Shown: one piece after another, positions 9,665-18,450 of the stretch
Layout of the letters: each line of letters begins with the position of its first letter
Numbering within the stretch: position 1 is the stretch's first letter
From: Pseudomonas putida
GTDB lineage: Bacteria > Pseudomonadota > Gammaproteobacteria > Pseudomonadales > Pseudomonadaceae
DNA length: 64,000 nt
Direction of reading: 5' to 3'
NCBI RefSeq assembly: GCF_002906855.1
Contig: NZ_MINI01000038.1
Span: 310,001-374,000 of the forward strand
Translations under genes and position numbers: made by a program
The notes under the pieces: model-generated
What the model saw: the letters and a program-made list of their open reading frames with translations, nothing else
Database searches by the model: none
What the model was told of the DNA's origin: nothing

Positions 9665-9672
9665 TTGTTGTT
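9665..9672 (-). promoter_or_regulatory. Candidate Hfq/Crc CA motif before the cupin gene
   Basis: On the minus strand the sequence reads AACAACAA, a full match to the AANAANAA consensus, directly before AGGAG. This is the position in which Crc-Hfq blocks translation of known targets. Confidence 0.5.
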
Positions 9673-9847
9673 TAATAAAATGCACATCAGTAGGCTTTTA
9701 GGCTGTTCGTGTCAAATATATTGATACTTTACCCCGCCTGGTTTAGGGTATCGCTTGCCCGTGTGCGCTCGTCGCCCGGCCAGCATTCTGACAACGCCAG
9801 TGAGTCCTCAGTGCGGCGTTGCACCTAAACAAGAGGAGGAGTTTCGT

Positions 9848-11341
9848 ATGACCACCCTGACTCGTGCGGACTGGGAACAACGTGCCCAGCAACTGAAGAT
9901 CGAAGGCCGCGCCTTCATCAACGGCGAATACACCGACGCCGCATCCGGTGAAACATTCGACTGCCTGAGCCCGGTCGACGGACGCTTCCTGGCCAAGGTT
10001 GCCAGCTGCGACCTGGCCGACGCCAACCGCGCCGTGGAAAATGCACGCGCCACTTTCAATTCCGGCGTCTGGTCGCAACTGGCCCCAGCCAAGCGCAAGG
10101 CCAAGCTGATCCGCTTTGCCGACCTGCTGCGCAAGAACGTCGAAGAGCTGGCGCTGCTGGAAACCCTGGACATGGGCAAGCCGATCGGCGACTCCTCCAG
10201 CATCGACGTGCCGGGCGCGGCGCAAGCCATTCACTGGACCGCCGAAGCCATCGACAAAGTCTACGACGAAGTCGCCCCTACGCCACACGACCAGCTTGGC
10301 CTGGTGACCCGTGAGCCGGTGGGTGTGGTCGGTGCCATCGTGCCGTGGAACTTCCCGCTGCTGATGGCCTGCTGGAAAATCGCTCCGGCCCTGGCTACCG
10401 GTAACTCGCTGGTGCTCAAGCCGTCCGAGAAATCCCCGCTGACCGCCATCCGCATCGCCCAGCTGGCCATCGAAGCCGGTATCCCGGCTGGCGTGCTGAA
10501 CGTGCTGCCAGGCTATGGCCACACCGTGGGCAAGGCCCTGGCCCTGCACATGGACGTCGACACCCTGGTGTTCACCGGTTCGACCAAGATCGCCAAGCAG
10601 CTGATGGTCTACGCTGGCGAGTCGAACATGAAGCGCATCTGGCTGGAAGCCGGCGGCAAGAGCCCGAACATCGTCTTCGCCGACGCCCCGGACCTGCAAG
10701 CCGCCGCTGAAGCTGCGGCCAGCGCCATCGCCTTCAACCAGGGCGAAGTCTGCACCGCTGGTTCCCGTCTGCTGGTCGAGCGTTCGATCAAGGACAAGTT
10801 CCTGCCAATGGTGGTCGAGGCCCTCAAAGGCTGGAAGCCAGGCAACCCGCTGGACCCACAGACTACCGTCGGTGCCCTGGTCGACACCCAGCAGATGAAC
10901 ACCGTGCTGTCGTACATCGACGCCGGCCACAAGGACGGCGCCAAGCTGCTGGCCGGCGGCAAGCGCACCCTGGAAGAAACCGGTGGCACCTACGTCGAGC
11001 CAACCATCTTCGACGGCGTGACCAACGCCATGAAGATCGCCCAGGAAGAAATCTTCGGCCCAGTGCTGTCGGTGATCGCCTTCGACACCGCCGAAGAAGC
11101 CATCGCCATCGCCAACGACACCCCGTATGGCCTGGCCGCTGGCATCTGGACCTCGGACATCTCCAAGGCCCACAAGACCGCCCGTGCCGTGCGCGCTGGC
11201 AGCGTCTGGGTCAACCAGTACGACGGCGGCGACATGACCGCGCCGTTCGGTGGCTTCAAGCAGTCGGGCAACGGCCGCGACAAGTCGCTGCATGCACTGG
11301 AGAAGTACACCGAGCTGAAGGCGACCTGGATCAAGCTGTAA
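9848..11341 (+). CDS. kauB: Aldehyde dehydrogenase KauB/PuuC (4-guanidinobutyraldehyde / gamma-glutamyl-aminobutyraldehyde type)
   Basis: This NAD(P)-dependent dehydrogenase oxidises aminoaldehydes arising from arginine, putrescine and related amines. The 497 aa protein has the catalytic cysteine at 302 (NQGEVCTAG), the general base glutamate at 267 (WLEAGGKSPN) and the cofactor segments PWNFP and FTGSTKIAK. The start at 9848 (MTTLTRADWEQRAQ) is preceded by AAGAGGAGGAG and matches the P. aeruginosa orthologue; an upstream in-frame start at 9755 adds unrelated residues. It is followed by tandem hairpins and an MFS gene. Confidence 0.93.
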   Translation: MTTLTRADWEQRAQQLKIEGRAFINGEYTDAASGETFDCLSPVDGRFLAKVASCDLADANRAVENARATFNSGVWSQLAPAKRKAKLIRFADLLRKNVEELALLETLDMGKPIGDSSSIDVPGAAQAIHWTAEAIDKVYDEVAPTPHDQLGLVTREPVGVVGAIVPWNFPLLMACWKIAPALATGNSLVLKPSEKSPLTAIRIAQLAIEAGIPAGVLNVLPGYGHTVGKALALHMDVDTLVFTGSTKIAKQLMVYAGESNMKRIWLEAGGKSPNIVFADAPDLQAAAEAAASAIAFNQGEVCTAGSRLLVERSIKDKFLPMVVEALKGWKPGNPLDPQTTVGALVDTQQMNTVLSYIDAGHKDGAKLLAGGKRTLEETGGTYVEPTIFDGVTNAMKIAQEEIFGPVLSVIAFDTAEEAIAIANDTPYGLAAGIWTSDISKAHKTARAVRAGSVWVNQYDGGDMTAPFGGFKQSGNGRDKSLHALEKYTELKATWIKL

Positions 11342-11349
11342 TTCCAGTG

Positions 11350-11401
11350 GGGGCCGCCTAGCGGCCCCAACAATGGCCGGGGCGGCTCATACCGCCCCGG
11401 C
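11350..11401 (+). terminator. Two tandem hairpins after kauB
   Basis: GGGGCCGC/GCGGCCCC (11350-11368) is followed by GCCGGGGCGG/CCGCCCCGGC (11376-11401). Only a weak T-rich stretch follows (CTTCGTCGTTT), so the pair may be a leaky terminator or mRNA stabiliser ahead of the MFS gene. Confidence 0.55.
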
Positions 11402-11444
11402 TTCGTCGTTTCTGCCATTCAAGAATTCTGCCTGGGAGGCTGCA

Positions 11445-12584
11445 ATGCGTTGGGGAACCTATTTTGCCGTGCTGGCGTCGGTGCTCAGTGTCGGGCTCGC
11501 GCTCGGTGTGAGCATGCCGCTGGTGTCTCTGCGCCTTGAGGCTTGGGGCTACGGTGGGTTCGCCATCGGCGTGATGGCGGCCATGCCGGCGCTGGGCGTG
11601 CTGCTCGGGGCCAGCTTGGCCAGCCGCCTGGCCGGCTGGGTCGGCGTGCCCTCGGCGATGCGCCTGTGCCTTTGGGGTGGGGCGCTGTCCATTGGCCTGG
11701 TGGCGCTGCTCCCAAGCTACCCGTTGTGGCTGGCCCTGCGCCTGCTCATAGGCATGTCGCTGACCGTGGTGTTCATCCTTGGCGAGAGCTGGATCAACCA
11801 GTTGGTGGTCGAACAATGGCGCGGTCGCCTGGTGGCGCTGTACGGCAGCAGCTACGCCCTGAGCCAGCTGGCCGGGCCGTTGGTGCTGGGTTTCCTCGGT
11901 TCCGGCGATGACTTCGGTTTCTGGGCCGCGACCGGGCTGTTGCTGCTGGCACCCTTGCTGCTGCTCGGGCGTGGTGGCGCACCCAGCACCGAAGCCTGCA
12001 GCGTGACCTTCGGCGACCTGTTCGCCTTCTGCCGCCGCTTGCCGGTGATTGCCTGGGCTGTCGCCCTGTTTGCCGCCTTCGAGGCGATGATTCTTACCTT
12101 GCTGCCGGTGTATTGCCTGGAGCAGGGCTTCAGCACCGAGGTCGCCCTGTTCATGGTCAGCACCGTGGTGGTGGGCGATGCGGTGCTGCAGTTGCCGATC
12201 GGCGCCTTGGCCGACCACATGTCGCGGCAGGCTCTGTTCACCGGCTGTGCGGTGACCTTGATGGTTTCCAGCCTGGCGATTCCGTTGTTGTTGGACACAC
12301 CCGCGATCTGGCCCCTGTGGGTGCTGTTCGGTGCCAGTGCCGGTGGTTTGTTCACCTTGTCGCTGATATTGATCGGCGAGCGCTATCGCGATGACGCCCT
12401 GGTGCGGGCCAATGCTCATGTGGCGCAGCTATGGGGTATCGGTTGCCTGCTCGGGCCGTTGCTGGCCGGCGCGGGGAGCCAGTGGATCAGCGGGCATGCG
12501 CTGCTGTGGCTGATGGCTGCGGGGGCAGCCGGCCTGGTGGTGCTGACCCGCAGGCGCGGAGCATTCGAGCCTGCCTCGGCCTGA
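11445..12584 (+). CDS. Major facilitator superfamily transporter (YcaD-like)
   Basis: The 379 aa product is highly hydrophobic with about 12 membrane helices. Its layout is of the small MFS_1/YcaD type: an early SVGLALGVSMPLVSLRLEAWG segment and a mid-protein CRRLPVIAWAVALFAAFEAM. The ATG at 11445 follows GGGAGG; a longer reading from 11373 runs through the upstream hairpins and is unlikely. It sits 104 bp after kauB in the same direction, so the cargo may be an amine-derived compound, but this is a guess from position only. Confidence 0.85.
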   Translation: MRWGTYFAVLASVLSVGLALGVSMPLVSLRLEAWGYGGFAIGVMAAMPALGVLLGASLASRLAGWVGVPSAMRLCLWGGALSIGLVALLPSYPLWLALRLLIGMSLTVVFILGESWINQLVVEQWRGRLVALYGSSYALSQLAGPLVLGFLGSGDDFGFWAATGLLLLAPLLLLGRGGAPSTEACSVTFGDLFAFCRRLPVIAWAVALFAAFEAMILTLLPVYCLEQGFSTEVALFMVSTVVVGDAVLQLPIGALADHMSRQALFTGCAVTLMVSSLAIPLLLDTPAIWPLWVLFGASAGGLFTLSLILIGERYRDDALVRANAHVAQLWGIGCLLGPLLAGAGSQWISGHALLWLMAAGAAGLVVLTRRRGAFEPASA

Positions 12585-12586
12585 GC

Positions 12587-14143
12587 CTAGAGCATTTTCT
12601 CCAGGCCAACGGCCTTGCTGATCCAGGCATTGAAGCGTCGCCAGAGGCCGCCTGGTTCTGATGTCAGCATGTGCCGTTGGCCATTGTCCTCAGTGGCCCA
12701 GACCAGCTTGTCGCCCACCAGCTTGACCTGGTAACTCAACGCTGGCGCCATACCCTGCTGGGCCAGCTCGCGGGTGTATTCGGCCAGCTCCGGGCTGTCC
12801 ACCAGCACGCCAACCTCGGTGTTCCACAGCACCGAGCGAGGGTCGAAGTTGAACGAGCCGATAAAGGTCTTGCGGCGGTCGAACACGATGGCCTTGGTGT
12901 GCAGGCTCGAGTCCGAGCTGCTGCCATGGAAGCTCAGGCGCGCAGGGGGCGGGGCGCCTGGCTGACGACGCAATTCGAACAGCTGCACGCCGTGCTCGAG
13001 CAGCGCGCGGCGATAGGGTGCATAACCGCCGTGTACCGCCGGCACGTCGGTGGCTTCCAGCGAGTTGGTCAGCAACTTGACCGAAGCCCCGGCGTCGGCC
13101 CGGCCGGTCAGGTACAGCAAACCCGGCTCACCCGGCACGAAATAGGCCGACATCAAAATCAGCTCGCGTTGCACGTTGGCCAGGTCCGGTGCCAGTTGCT
13201 GGCTCATCAGCAGTTGCGGGTCCGGCTCATCATCGGCCAATACCTTGCTCGGCGCATCCCACAGTGCCTGGGCGTGGGCCCAGATCAGTTCGTTGCGCCA
13301 CGTATCCAGGCGCGGTTGCGTCTGGTAGGACATGAGCCGGTCATACAGCGCCTTGCGCTGTACCCGCGCCTGGGCCAGGGACACTTCCAGACGCTGGCGG
13401 CTGGCGCGCAGGTCATCGGCATCCGGGGCATGCCAGAGGAAGTCGGTGATCGGCCGGCTCAGGGCGCTGTTCCAGTACTGGTCGAAGCTGTGCCCCAGTT
13501 GTTCGGCCACCGGGCCGACGCCAAGCAGGTCAATGTCGGTGAAGTTGAGGTTGGGTTCGGCATCGAAGTACTCGTCACCCAGGTTGCGCCCGCCGACGAT
13601 GGCCATGCTGTTGTCTACCAGGAACAACTTGTTATGCATGCGACGGTGCTGGCGCGACAGGTTGAACAGGCGGCCGACTGCACGCGTCACGCCTGTGCTG
13701 CGCCCAAGGTGCAACGGATTGAACACGCGGATCTCGATGTTCGGGTGGGCATCGAGGGTACCCATGATGGTGTCCAGGCCATCGCTGGTGGTGTCGTCGA
13801 GCAGGATGCGCACGCGTACGCCGCGGTCGGCTGCACGCAGCAGTTCGTGCACCAGGGCGCGGGTGCTCAAGCCATCGTGGACAATGTAGTACTGCAGGTC
13901 GATGCTCGCCTGGGCGTTGCGAATCAGCTCGGCGCGGGCACGGAAGGCCTCGTTGCTGTTGGGCAGCAGGCGAAAACCCGAACGCCCGTTATAGGACGCG
14001 GCCTGGCGCAACACCGAGCGGCCGAATGCCGACTCGCTGGCGGGCAGGGCCTGGCTGGTTTCGTGGGGCGTGCCGATGCTGGCGCAGCCATTGAGGCCGA
14101 GCAGCAGCACCAGCAGCAGAGACAAGGCTCGCTGGAGTCTCAA
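12587..14143 (-). CDS. Phospholipase D-family lipoprotein (cardiolipin synthase C-like)
   Basis: The product is 518 aa and starts with a lipoprotein signal peptide ending LLGLNGC, so it is probably anchored at the cysteine near residue 19. Two HKD motifs are present, HNKLFLVDNSMAIVGGRN and LHTKAIVFDRRKTFIGSFN, each H-x-K-x4-D, which together form the active site of the superfamily. The nearest match by pattern is YmdC/ClsC, which makes cardiolipin from phosphatidylglycerol and phosphatidylethanolamine. ClsC usually works with a YmdB partner, which is not seen here. It converges on the MFS gene with only 2 bp between stops. Confidence 0.88.
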   Translation of the reverse strand: MRLQRALSLLLVLLLGLNGCASIGTPHETSQALPASESAFGRSVLRQAASYNGRSGFRLLPNSNEAFRARAELIRNAQASIDLQYYIVHDGLSTRALVHELLRAADRGVRVRILLDDTTSDGLDTIMGTLDAHPNIEIRVFNPLHLGRSTGVTRAVGRLFNLSRQHRRMHNKLFLVDNSMAIVGGRNLGDEYFDAEPNLNFTDIDLLGVGPVAEQLGHSFDQYWNSALSRPITDFLWHAPDADDLRASRQRLEVSLAQARVQRKALYDRLMSYQTQPRLDTWRNELIWAHAQALWDAPSKVLADDEPDPQLLMSQQLAPDLANVQRELILMSAYFVPGEPGLLYLTGRADAGASVKLLTNSLEATDVPAVHGGYAPYRRALLEHGVQLFELRRQPGAPPPARLSFHGSSSDSSLHTKAIVFDRRKTFIGSFNFDPRSVLWNTEVGVLVDSPELAEYTRELAQQGMAPALSYQVKLVGDKLVWATEDNGQRHMLTSEPGGLWRRFNAWISKAVGLEKML

Positions 14144-14203
14144 GGGTGAATCGTCCTGTACGGCAAAGCACTAAGGGGTTGGACTACGAAAGGCGGCGCA
14201 AAG

Positions 14204-15634
14204 TTACGCCTCGACGTTGCCTTCAGCCACTAGACGAAGGGCGGTTTCACCAACCTTGCGCACGGCCGCTTCGATCTCCGGTGTTGGCCGCGCGGCGAAA
14301 TTCATGCGCAGGCAATGCCGGAACTTGCCCGAGGCCGAGAAGATGCTGCCCACGGCGATCTGCACACCCTGCTCCAGTAAAGCGCGGTTCAGGCGTAGCG
14401 TGTCGAAATCTTCGGGCAACTCCACCCACAGCATGAAGCCGCCTTGCGGCCGGCTGACCCGGGTACCGGGCGGGAAATAGCGGGTTACCCAGTCGCTCAT
14501 CAGATCGCGGCCACGCTGGTACTGGCTGCGCATGCGTCGCACATGGGGCTGGTAGTGGCCAGCGGCGATGAAGTCGGCGATCGCCAGTTGCGGCTGGCTG
14601 GCAGTGCTGCCGGTGCTGATGTATTTCATGTGCAGCACCCGCTCCAGGTAGCGGCCGGGGGCGACCCAGCCGATGCGCAGGCCAGGGGCGAGGGTCTTGG
14701 AAAACGAACTGCACAGCAGCACACGGCCGTCGTCGTCGAACGATTTGAGGGTGCGCGGGCGCGGGTAGGTGTAGGCCAGGTCGCCATACACGTCGTCTTC
14801 AAGGATCGCCACATCGTAGCGCTGGGCCAGGCTCAGCAGGGCTTTCTTGCGGGCTTCGGGCATGATGTAGCCGAGCGGGTTGTTGCAGCTCGGGGTGATC
14901 TGGATGAGCTTGATCGGCCATTGCTCGAGCGCCAGTTCCAGGGCTTCGAGGCTGATGCCGGTGACCGGGTCGGTAGGAATTTCCAGGGCCTTCATGCCCA
15001 GGCCTTTGAGGGTCTGCATGGCGCCGTGGAAGCTTGGCGAGTCGACCGCGACGATATCGCCCGGCTCGCACACTGCACGGATGCTGCACGACAGCGCCTC
15101 ATGGCAGCCCGTGGTTACCACCAGGTCGGCCGGCCCCAGGCGGCAGCCGGAGTCGAGCATCAGCCGGGCGATCTGCTCGCGCAGGGCCAGGTTGCCATGG
15201 ATGTTGTCGTAGTACAGGCCGGGCATGTCCTGGCGCCGGCTCAGTTGGGCGAGGCTGCGCAGCAGCGGCTTGAGGGTCGGGCTGTCGATGTCGGGCATGC
15301 CGCGGCCGAGCTGGATCACATCCTGGCGCGGGGTGCTGCGTAACAGTTCCAGTACCTGCTCCCATTGCGAGATATCCACCGGGCGTTGGGCCGGGCGGCT
15401 GACCGCGGGCAGGGCAGGGAGGTGGCGGTGGTCGCTGACGAAGTAGCCGGACTTGGGCCGTGGCGAGACCATGCCGCTGTCTTCGAGCATGCGGTAGGCC
15501 TGCTGCACGGTACTCAGGCTGACACCGTGCTCCACGCTGAGGGCGCGCACCGATGGCAGGCGTTGGCCGGGGCGGTAGAGGCCCTGTTCGATGCGCGCAC
15601 CGAGCAGCTCGGCGAGGTTCAGGTAGAGGGTCAC
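14204..15634 (-). CDS. MocR-family regulator (GntR DNA-binding domain fused to aminotransferase fold)
   Basis: The 476 aa protein has a GntR winged helix at residues 1-75 (RPGQRLPSVRALSVEHGVS) and then a fold-type I aminotransferase domain. It includes SCNNPLGYIMP and the PLP lysine motif SSFSKTLAPGLRIG. In MocR regulators the PLP domain acts as a sensor for an amine or amino acid and seldom catalyses. It diverges from the DUF1127 gene, and three ATACAG/CTGTAT hexamers spaced 30 bp apart lie between them. The polyamine-type genes around it suggest a GABA- or putrescine-related signal. Confidence 0.9.
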   Translation of the reverse strand: MTLYLNLAELLGARIEQGLYRPGQRLPSVRALSVEHGVSLSTVQQAYRMLEDSGMVSPRPKSGYFVSDHRHLPALPAVSRPAQRPVDISQWEQVLELLRSTPRQDVIQLGRGMPDIDSPTLKPLLRSLAQLSRRQDMPGLYYDNIHGNLALREQIARLMLDSGCRLGPADLVVTTGCHEALSCSIRAVCEPGDIVAVDSPSFHGAMQTLKGLGMKALEIPTDPVTGISLEALELALEQWPIKLIQITPSCNNPLGYIMPEARKKALLSLAQRYDVAILEDDVYGDLAYTYPRPRTLKSFDDDGRVLLCSSFSKTLAPGLRIGWVAPGRYLERVLHMKYISTGSTASQPQLAIADFIAAGHYQPHVRRMRSQYQRGRDLMSDWVTRYFPPGTRVSRPQGGFMLWVELPEDFDTLRLNRALLEQGVQIAVGSIFSASGKFRHCLRMNFAARPTPEIEAAVRKVGETALRLVAEGNVEA

Positions 15635-15685
15635 GGCATACTCCTACGCTTCTTGTAGGAAGCGACCAGTACAGTTGCGTTGAAA

Positions 15686-15751
15686 ATACAGCATTCAGGC
15701 GTCAGACGACCAATTCTGTATGGGAATAATAAGCCAGTATTGGATCTGTAT
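15686..15751. promoter_or_regulatory. Three evenly spaced hexamers, candidate MocR operator
   Basis: ATACAG at 15686-15691 is followed by CTGTAT at 15716-15721 and again at 15746-15751. Successive copies are exactly 30 bp apart: one inverted, then two direct. The array lies in the divergent region between the MocR gene and the DUF1127 gene. Confidence 0.5.
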
Positions 15752-15813
15752 TGCCACACTTGTCGTCGCGCATGCTTTCTCCACGGTTACACACTGAATG
15801 GGAGAGAGCAGCG

Positions 15814-16044
15814 ATGGGTGGCATGAGCGATGTGCGCTTGCAACTGTTGGCCAAGGAACTGGACGCCGGGCAGCAGACCAAGGTTTTCAACGCACCGGTA
15901 GGGCTCGGGCGTTGGGGGCTGATGCTGCATCGCTGGCACACCCGCCGAGCCCTGCTGCAGCTGGATGATCACCAGCTGCGGGACATCGGCCTGAGCTGGG
16001 AGCAGGCACATACCGAGGGGCGCAAACCCTTCTGGAGAGACTAG
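15814..16044 (+). CDS. DUF1127 domain small protein
   Basis: The 76 aa product ends with the DUF1127 pattern: QLDDHQLRDIGLSWEQAHTE then GRKPFWRD. DUF1127 proteins are small, arginine-rich and in some alphaproteobacteria act in phosphate or RNA-related regulation; no function is known in Pseudomonas. I chose ATG 15814, which follows GGGAGAGAG; ATG 15823 is an alternative. It is divergent from the MocR regulator and stops just before the oxidase gene that converges on it. Confidence 0.82.
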   Translation: MGGMSDVRLQLLAKELDAGQQTKVFNAPVGLGRWGLMLHRWHTRRALLQLDDHQLRDIGLSWEQAHTEGRKPFWRD

Positions 16045-16056
16045 CAATCCAAGGCC

Positions 16057-17349
16057 TCAGACCAGCTCTTTGAGCCGATGCCAGAGCATCCCCAGGGCCA
16101 GTACTGGCGAGCGCAGGTGCTTGCCGCCGGGGAAGGTGACATGCGGCACCTTGGCGAACAGGTCGAAGCGCCCGCTTTCCTGGCCGCTGATCGCTTCACC
16201 CAACAGGCGCGCGGCCAGGTGGGTGGCGTTGAGGCCGTGGCCCGCATAGGCCTGGGCGTAGTAGACGTTAGGCTGGCTGGCCAGGCGGCCGACCTGTGGC
16301 AGGCGGTTGGCGCCGATGCCGATCATGCCGCCCCACTGATAATCGATGCGCACATCCGCCAGCTGCGGGAACACCTTGAGCATCTTCGGCCGCATGTAGG
16401 CGGCGATGTCCTTCGGGTCGCGCCCGGAATAGTGGCAGGCACCGCCGAACAACAGGCGGCGGTCGGCCGACAGGCGGTAGTAGTCCAGCGCCACACGCTG
16501 GTCGCACACGGCCATGTTCTGCGGTAGCAACTGATGGGCGCGTTCTTCGTCCAGCGGCTCGGTGGCAATGATGTAGCTACCGGCGGGCAGCACCTTGCCG
16601 CCCAGCTCACGGTTGAGGTCGTTATGGTAGGCATTGCGGCACAGCACCAGGGTCTTGGCGCGCACCCGGCCCTGGGCGGTGTGCACCTGGACTTCAGGGC
16701 CGTAGTCGATGCGCGTGACCTCGGACTGCTCGAACAGCTTTGCGCCCAGGTGGCTGGCCACGGCCGCTTCACCCAGGGCCAGGTTGAGCGGGTGCAGGTG
16801 GCCCGAACCCATGTCGATCAGGCCGCCGACGTAGCGGTCGGAACCCACCACGCTGTGCATGTCGTCCTTGCCGACCAGGCGCAGTTCGTGGCGGTAGCCC
16901 AGGCTGTGCAGTTCATCGGCATCCTCGGCAAAGCCCTTCAGCTCGCTGGGTTTGTTGGCCAGGTCACAGTAGCCCCAAGTCAGGTCGCAGGCGATGGCAT
17001 GGCGCTCGACCCGTTCGCGAACGATCTGCACGGCTTCCAGGCCCATTAGCCTCAGGCTGCGTACGCCTTCTTCGCCGAGCACCGGGAGAAACTGCTCCAG
17101 GCCGTGGCCGACGCCGCGAATCAGCTGGCCGCCATTGCGCCCGCTGGCGCCCCAGCCGAGCTTGCGTGCTTCCAGGAGGATCACCGAGAAGCCGCGCTCG
17201 GCCAGTTCGATGGCGGTGTTCAGGCCCGAGTAGCCACCACCGACGATACACACGTCGGCGCTGTGTTCGCCTTGCAGGTAGGAATGGTCCGGGTGGGGCG
17301 CGCTGCTGGCGGCGTAGTAGGAGGCGGCGTGCTGCGCGCTGTGAATCAT
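16057..17349 (-). CDS. FAD-dependent oxidoreductase (PuuB-like gamma-glutamylputrescine oxidase family)
   Basis: The 430 aa flavoprotein shows a Rossmann FAD site, DVCIVGGGYSGLNTAIELAE, near residue 32, then LGWGASGRNGGQ, and a DAO-type C-terminus (YYAQAYAGHGLNATHLAARL). This is the family of PuuB, which oxidises gamma-glutamylputrescine and releases an aldehyde. The KauB/PuuC-type dehydrogenase 6 kb away would take the next step. Related enzymes act on other secondary amines, so the exact substrate is open. Confidence 0.85.
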   Translation of the reverse strand: MIHSAQHAASYYAASSAPHPDHSYLQGEHSADVCIVGGGYSGLNTAIELAERGFSVILLEARKLGWGASGRNGGQLIRGVGHGLEQFLPVLGEEGVRSLRLMGLEAVQIVRERVERHAIACDLTWGYCDLANKPSELKGFAEDADELHSLGYRHELRLVGKDDMHSVVGSDRYVGGLIDMGSGHLHPLNLALGEAAVASHLGAKLFEQSEVTRIDYGPEVQVHTAQGRVRAKTLVLCRNAYHNDLNRELGGKVLPAGSYIIATEPLDEERAHQLLPQNMAVCDQRVALDYYRLSADRRLLFGGACHYSGRDPKDIAAYMRPKMLKVFPQLADVRIDYQWGGMIGIGANRLPQVGRLASQPNVYYAQAYAGHGLNATHLAARLLGEAISGQESGRFDLFAKVPHVTFPGGKHLRSPVLALGMLWHRLKELV

Positions 17350-17452
17350 GAGCGAGGTCCTGTGGCGATTTTGGTTGTAGGAGGATAAGCCGTGGCTTGG
17401 TAATTGGCCCTATAATTCAAACCGGATTTCACTTTCAATCTTGTACCCAGCC

Positions 17453-17806
17453 ATGTCCTGCAACCGTCACAAGATCCACTTCCTGCGCGAGCTCATTCCT
17501 TCGTTCGAATGCGAGCCCGGCTGTCATGACTGCTGCGGCCCGGTGACCACCTCATCGGAGGAGATGGCCCGCCTGCCGCGCAAGACCCAGGCCGAACAGG
17601 AGGCCGCGCTGGAGCACCTGAACTGCGTGCACCTGGGCCCCAACGGCTGCACCGTCTATGAAGAACGGCCGATGATCTGCCGCCTGTTCGGCACCACGCC
17701 GCGCATGGCCTGCCCGCGTGGCCGAGGCCCGGACCCGATGATCGAGCCCGAAGCCGAACAGCTGGTCCACCAGTTCATCGCCAGCACGCGCCAGGTGCTG
17801 GTCTAG
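17453..17806 (+). CDS. YkgJ-family cysteine cluster protein
   Basis: The 117 aa product has the zinc- or iron-binding CxxCxxCC-type arrangement: FECEPGCHDCCG near the N-terminus, and cysteines in LNCVHLGPNGCTVYEERPMICRLFG. This matches the YkgJ/UPF0153 family, whose function is unknown. ATG 17453 is chosen over the in-frame TTG at 17441; neither has a clear ribosome-binding site, so it may have a short or weak leader. It converges on lrp with 2 bp between stops. Confidence 0.85.
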   Translation: MSCNRHKIHFLRELIPSFECEPGCHDCCGPVTTSSEEMARLPRKTQAEQEAALEHLNCVHLGPNGCTVYEERPMICRLFGTTPRMACPRGRGPDPMIEPEAEQLVHQFIASTRQVLV

Positions 17807-17808
17807 CC

Positions 17809-18297
17809 TCAGTCAGGGATCGGCAGGCAGAGGCTCTCTTTCACCTCTTCCATCACGATGTAGCTCTTCGACTCGCGCACGTGTGGCAGCTTCAGCAGGA
17901 TGTCGCCGAGCAGCTTGCGGTATGAGGCCATTTCGGAAATGCGCGCTTTCACCAAGTAGTCGAAGTCGCCGGATACCAGATGGCATTCCAGCACATGGGG
18001 CAGCTTGAGCACCGCACGGCGGAACTCCTCGAAAGTGTCGCCGGACTTGTAGTCCAGGCTGATTTCCACGAACACCAGCAGGCTGCCCTTGAGGTGCTGC
18101 GGATTCAGCCGGGCGTTGTAGCCCATGATGATGCCCTCGCGCTCCAGGCGGCGCACGCGCTCGGTGCAAGGCGTGGTGGAAAGCCCAACTTTCTCGCCCA
18201 GTTCGGTGAAGGAAATACGCCCGTCATTCTGCAGAATGCGCAGGATGTTACGGTCGATCTTGTCCAGTTCACGCTTGCTCTGGTGCTGGGTTCTCAT
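17809..18297 (-). CDS. lrp: Lrp/AsnC-family regulator of D-alanine catabolism
   Basis: The 162 aa protein has an N-terminal helix-turn-helix (DGRISFTELGEKVGLSTTPCTERVRRLE) and a C-terminal RAM ligand-binding domain. The start at 18297 (MRTQHQSKRELDKIDRN) follows GGAGG and gives the standard Lrp length; a longer frame to 18345 is not conserved. It diverges from dadA. In Pseudomonas, the Lrp-type regulator next to dadAX activates D-amino acid dehydrogenase and racemase genes in response to alanine, so this is a local activator by position. Confidence 0.9.
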   Translation of the reverse strand: MRTQHQSKRELDKIDRNILRILQNDGRISFTELGEKVGLSTTPCTERVRRLEREGIIMGYNARLNPQHLKGSLLVFVEISLDYKSGDTFEEFRRAVLKLPHVLECHLVSGDFDYLVKARISEMASYRKLLGDILLKLPHVRESKSYIVMEEVKESLCLPIPD

Positions 18298-18450
18298 AGG
18301 GGATGCCCCTCCGTGAAAGGCGATTTTGCCGAGAATTCTCGCCAATAATAGGCTTTTATATAGTGAATTGCACTGGGCTCAGATTCTTATACTGCGCGCA
18401 TCCATGCCATATCAACAAAATAGCGGTGCGCCGCGCGCGAGGGATGAACG

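Noticed and set aside
9743..11293. Long open frame of 516 codons antisense to kauB
   Set aside because: The other strand holds a complete, family-typical aldehyde dehydrogenase. Long antisense frames are common in GC-rich codon-biased genes, and this one lacks a ribosome-binding site and any known motif.
12671..14149. 492-codon open frame antisense to the phospholipase D gene
   Set aside because: The opposite strand has two HKD motifs and a lipoprotein signal. The antisense frame has neither motif nor ribosome-binding site.
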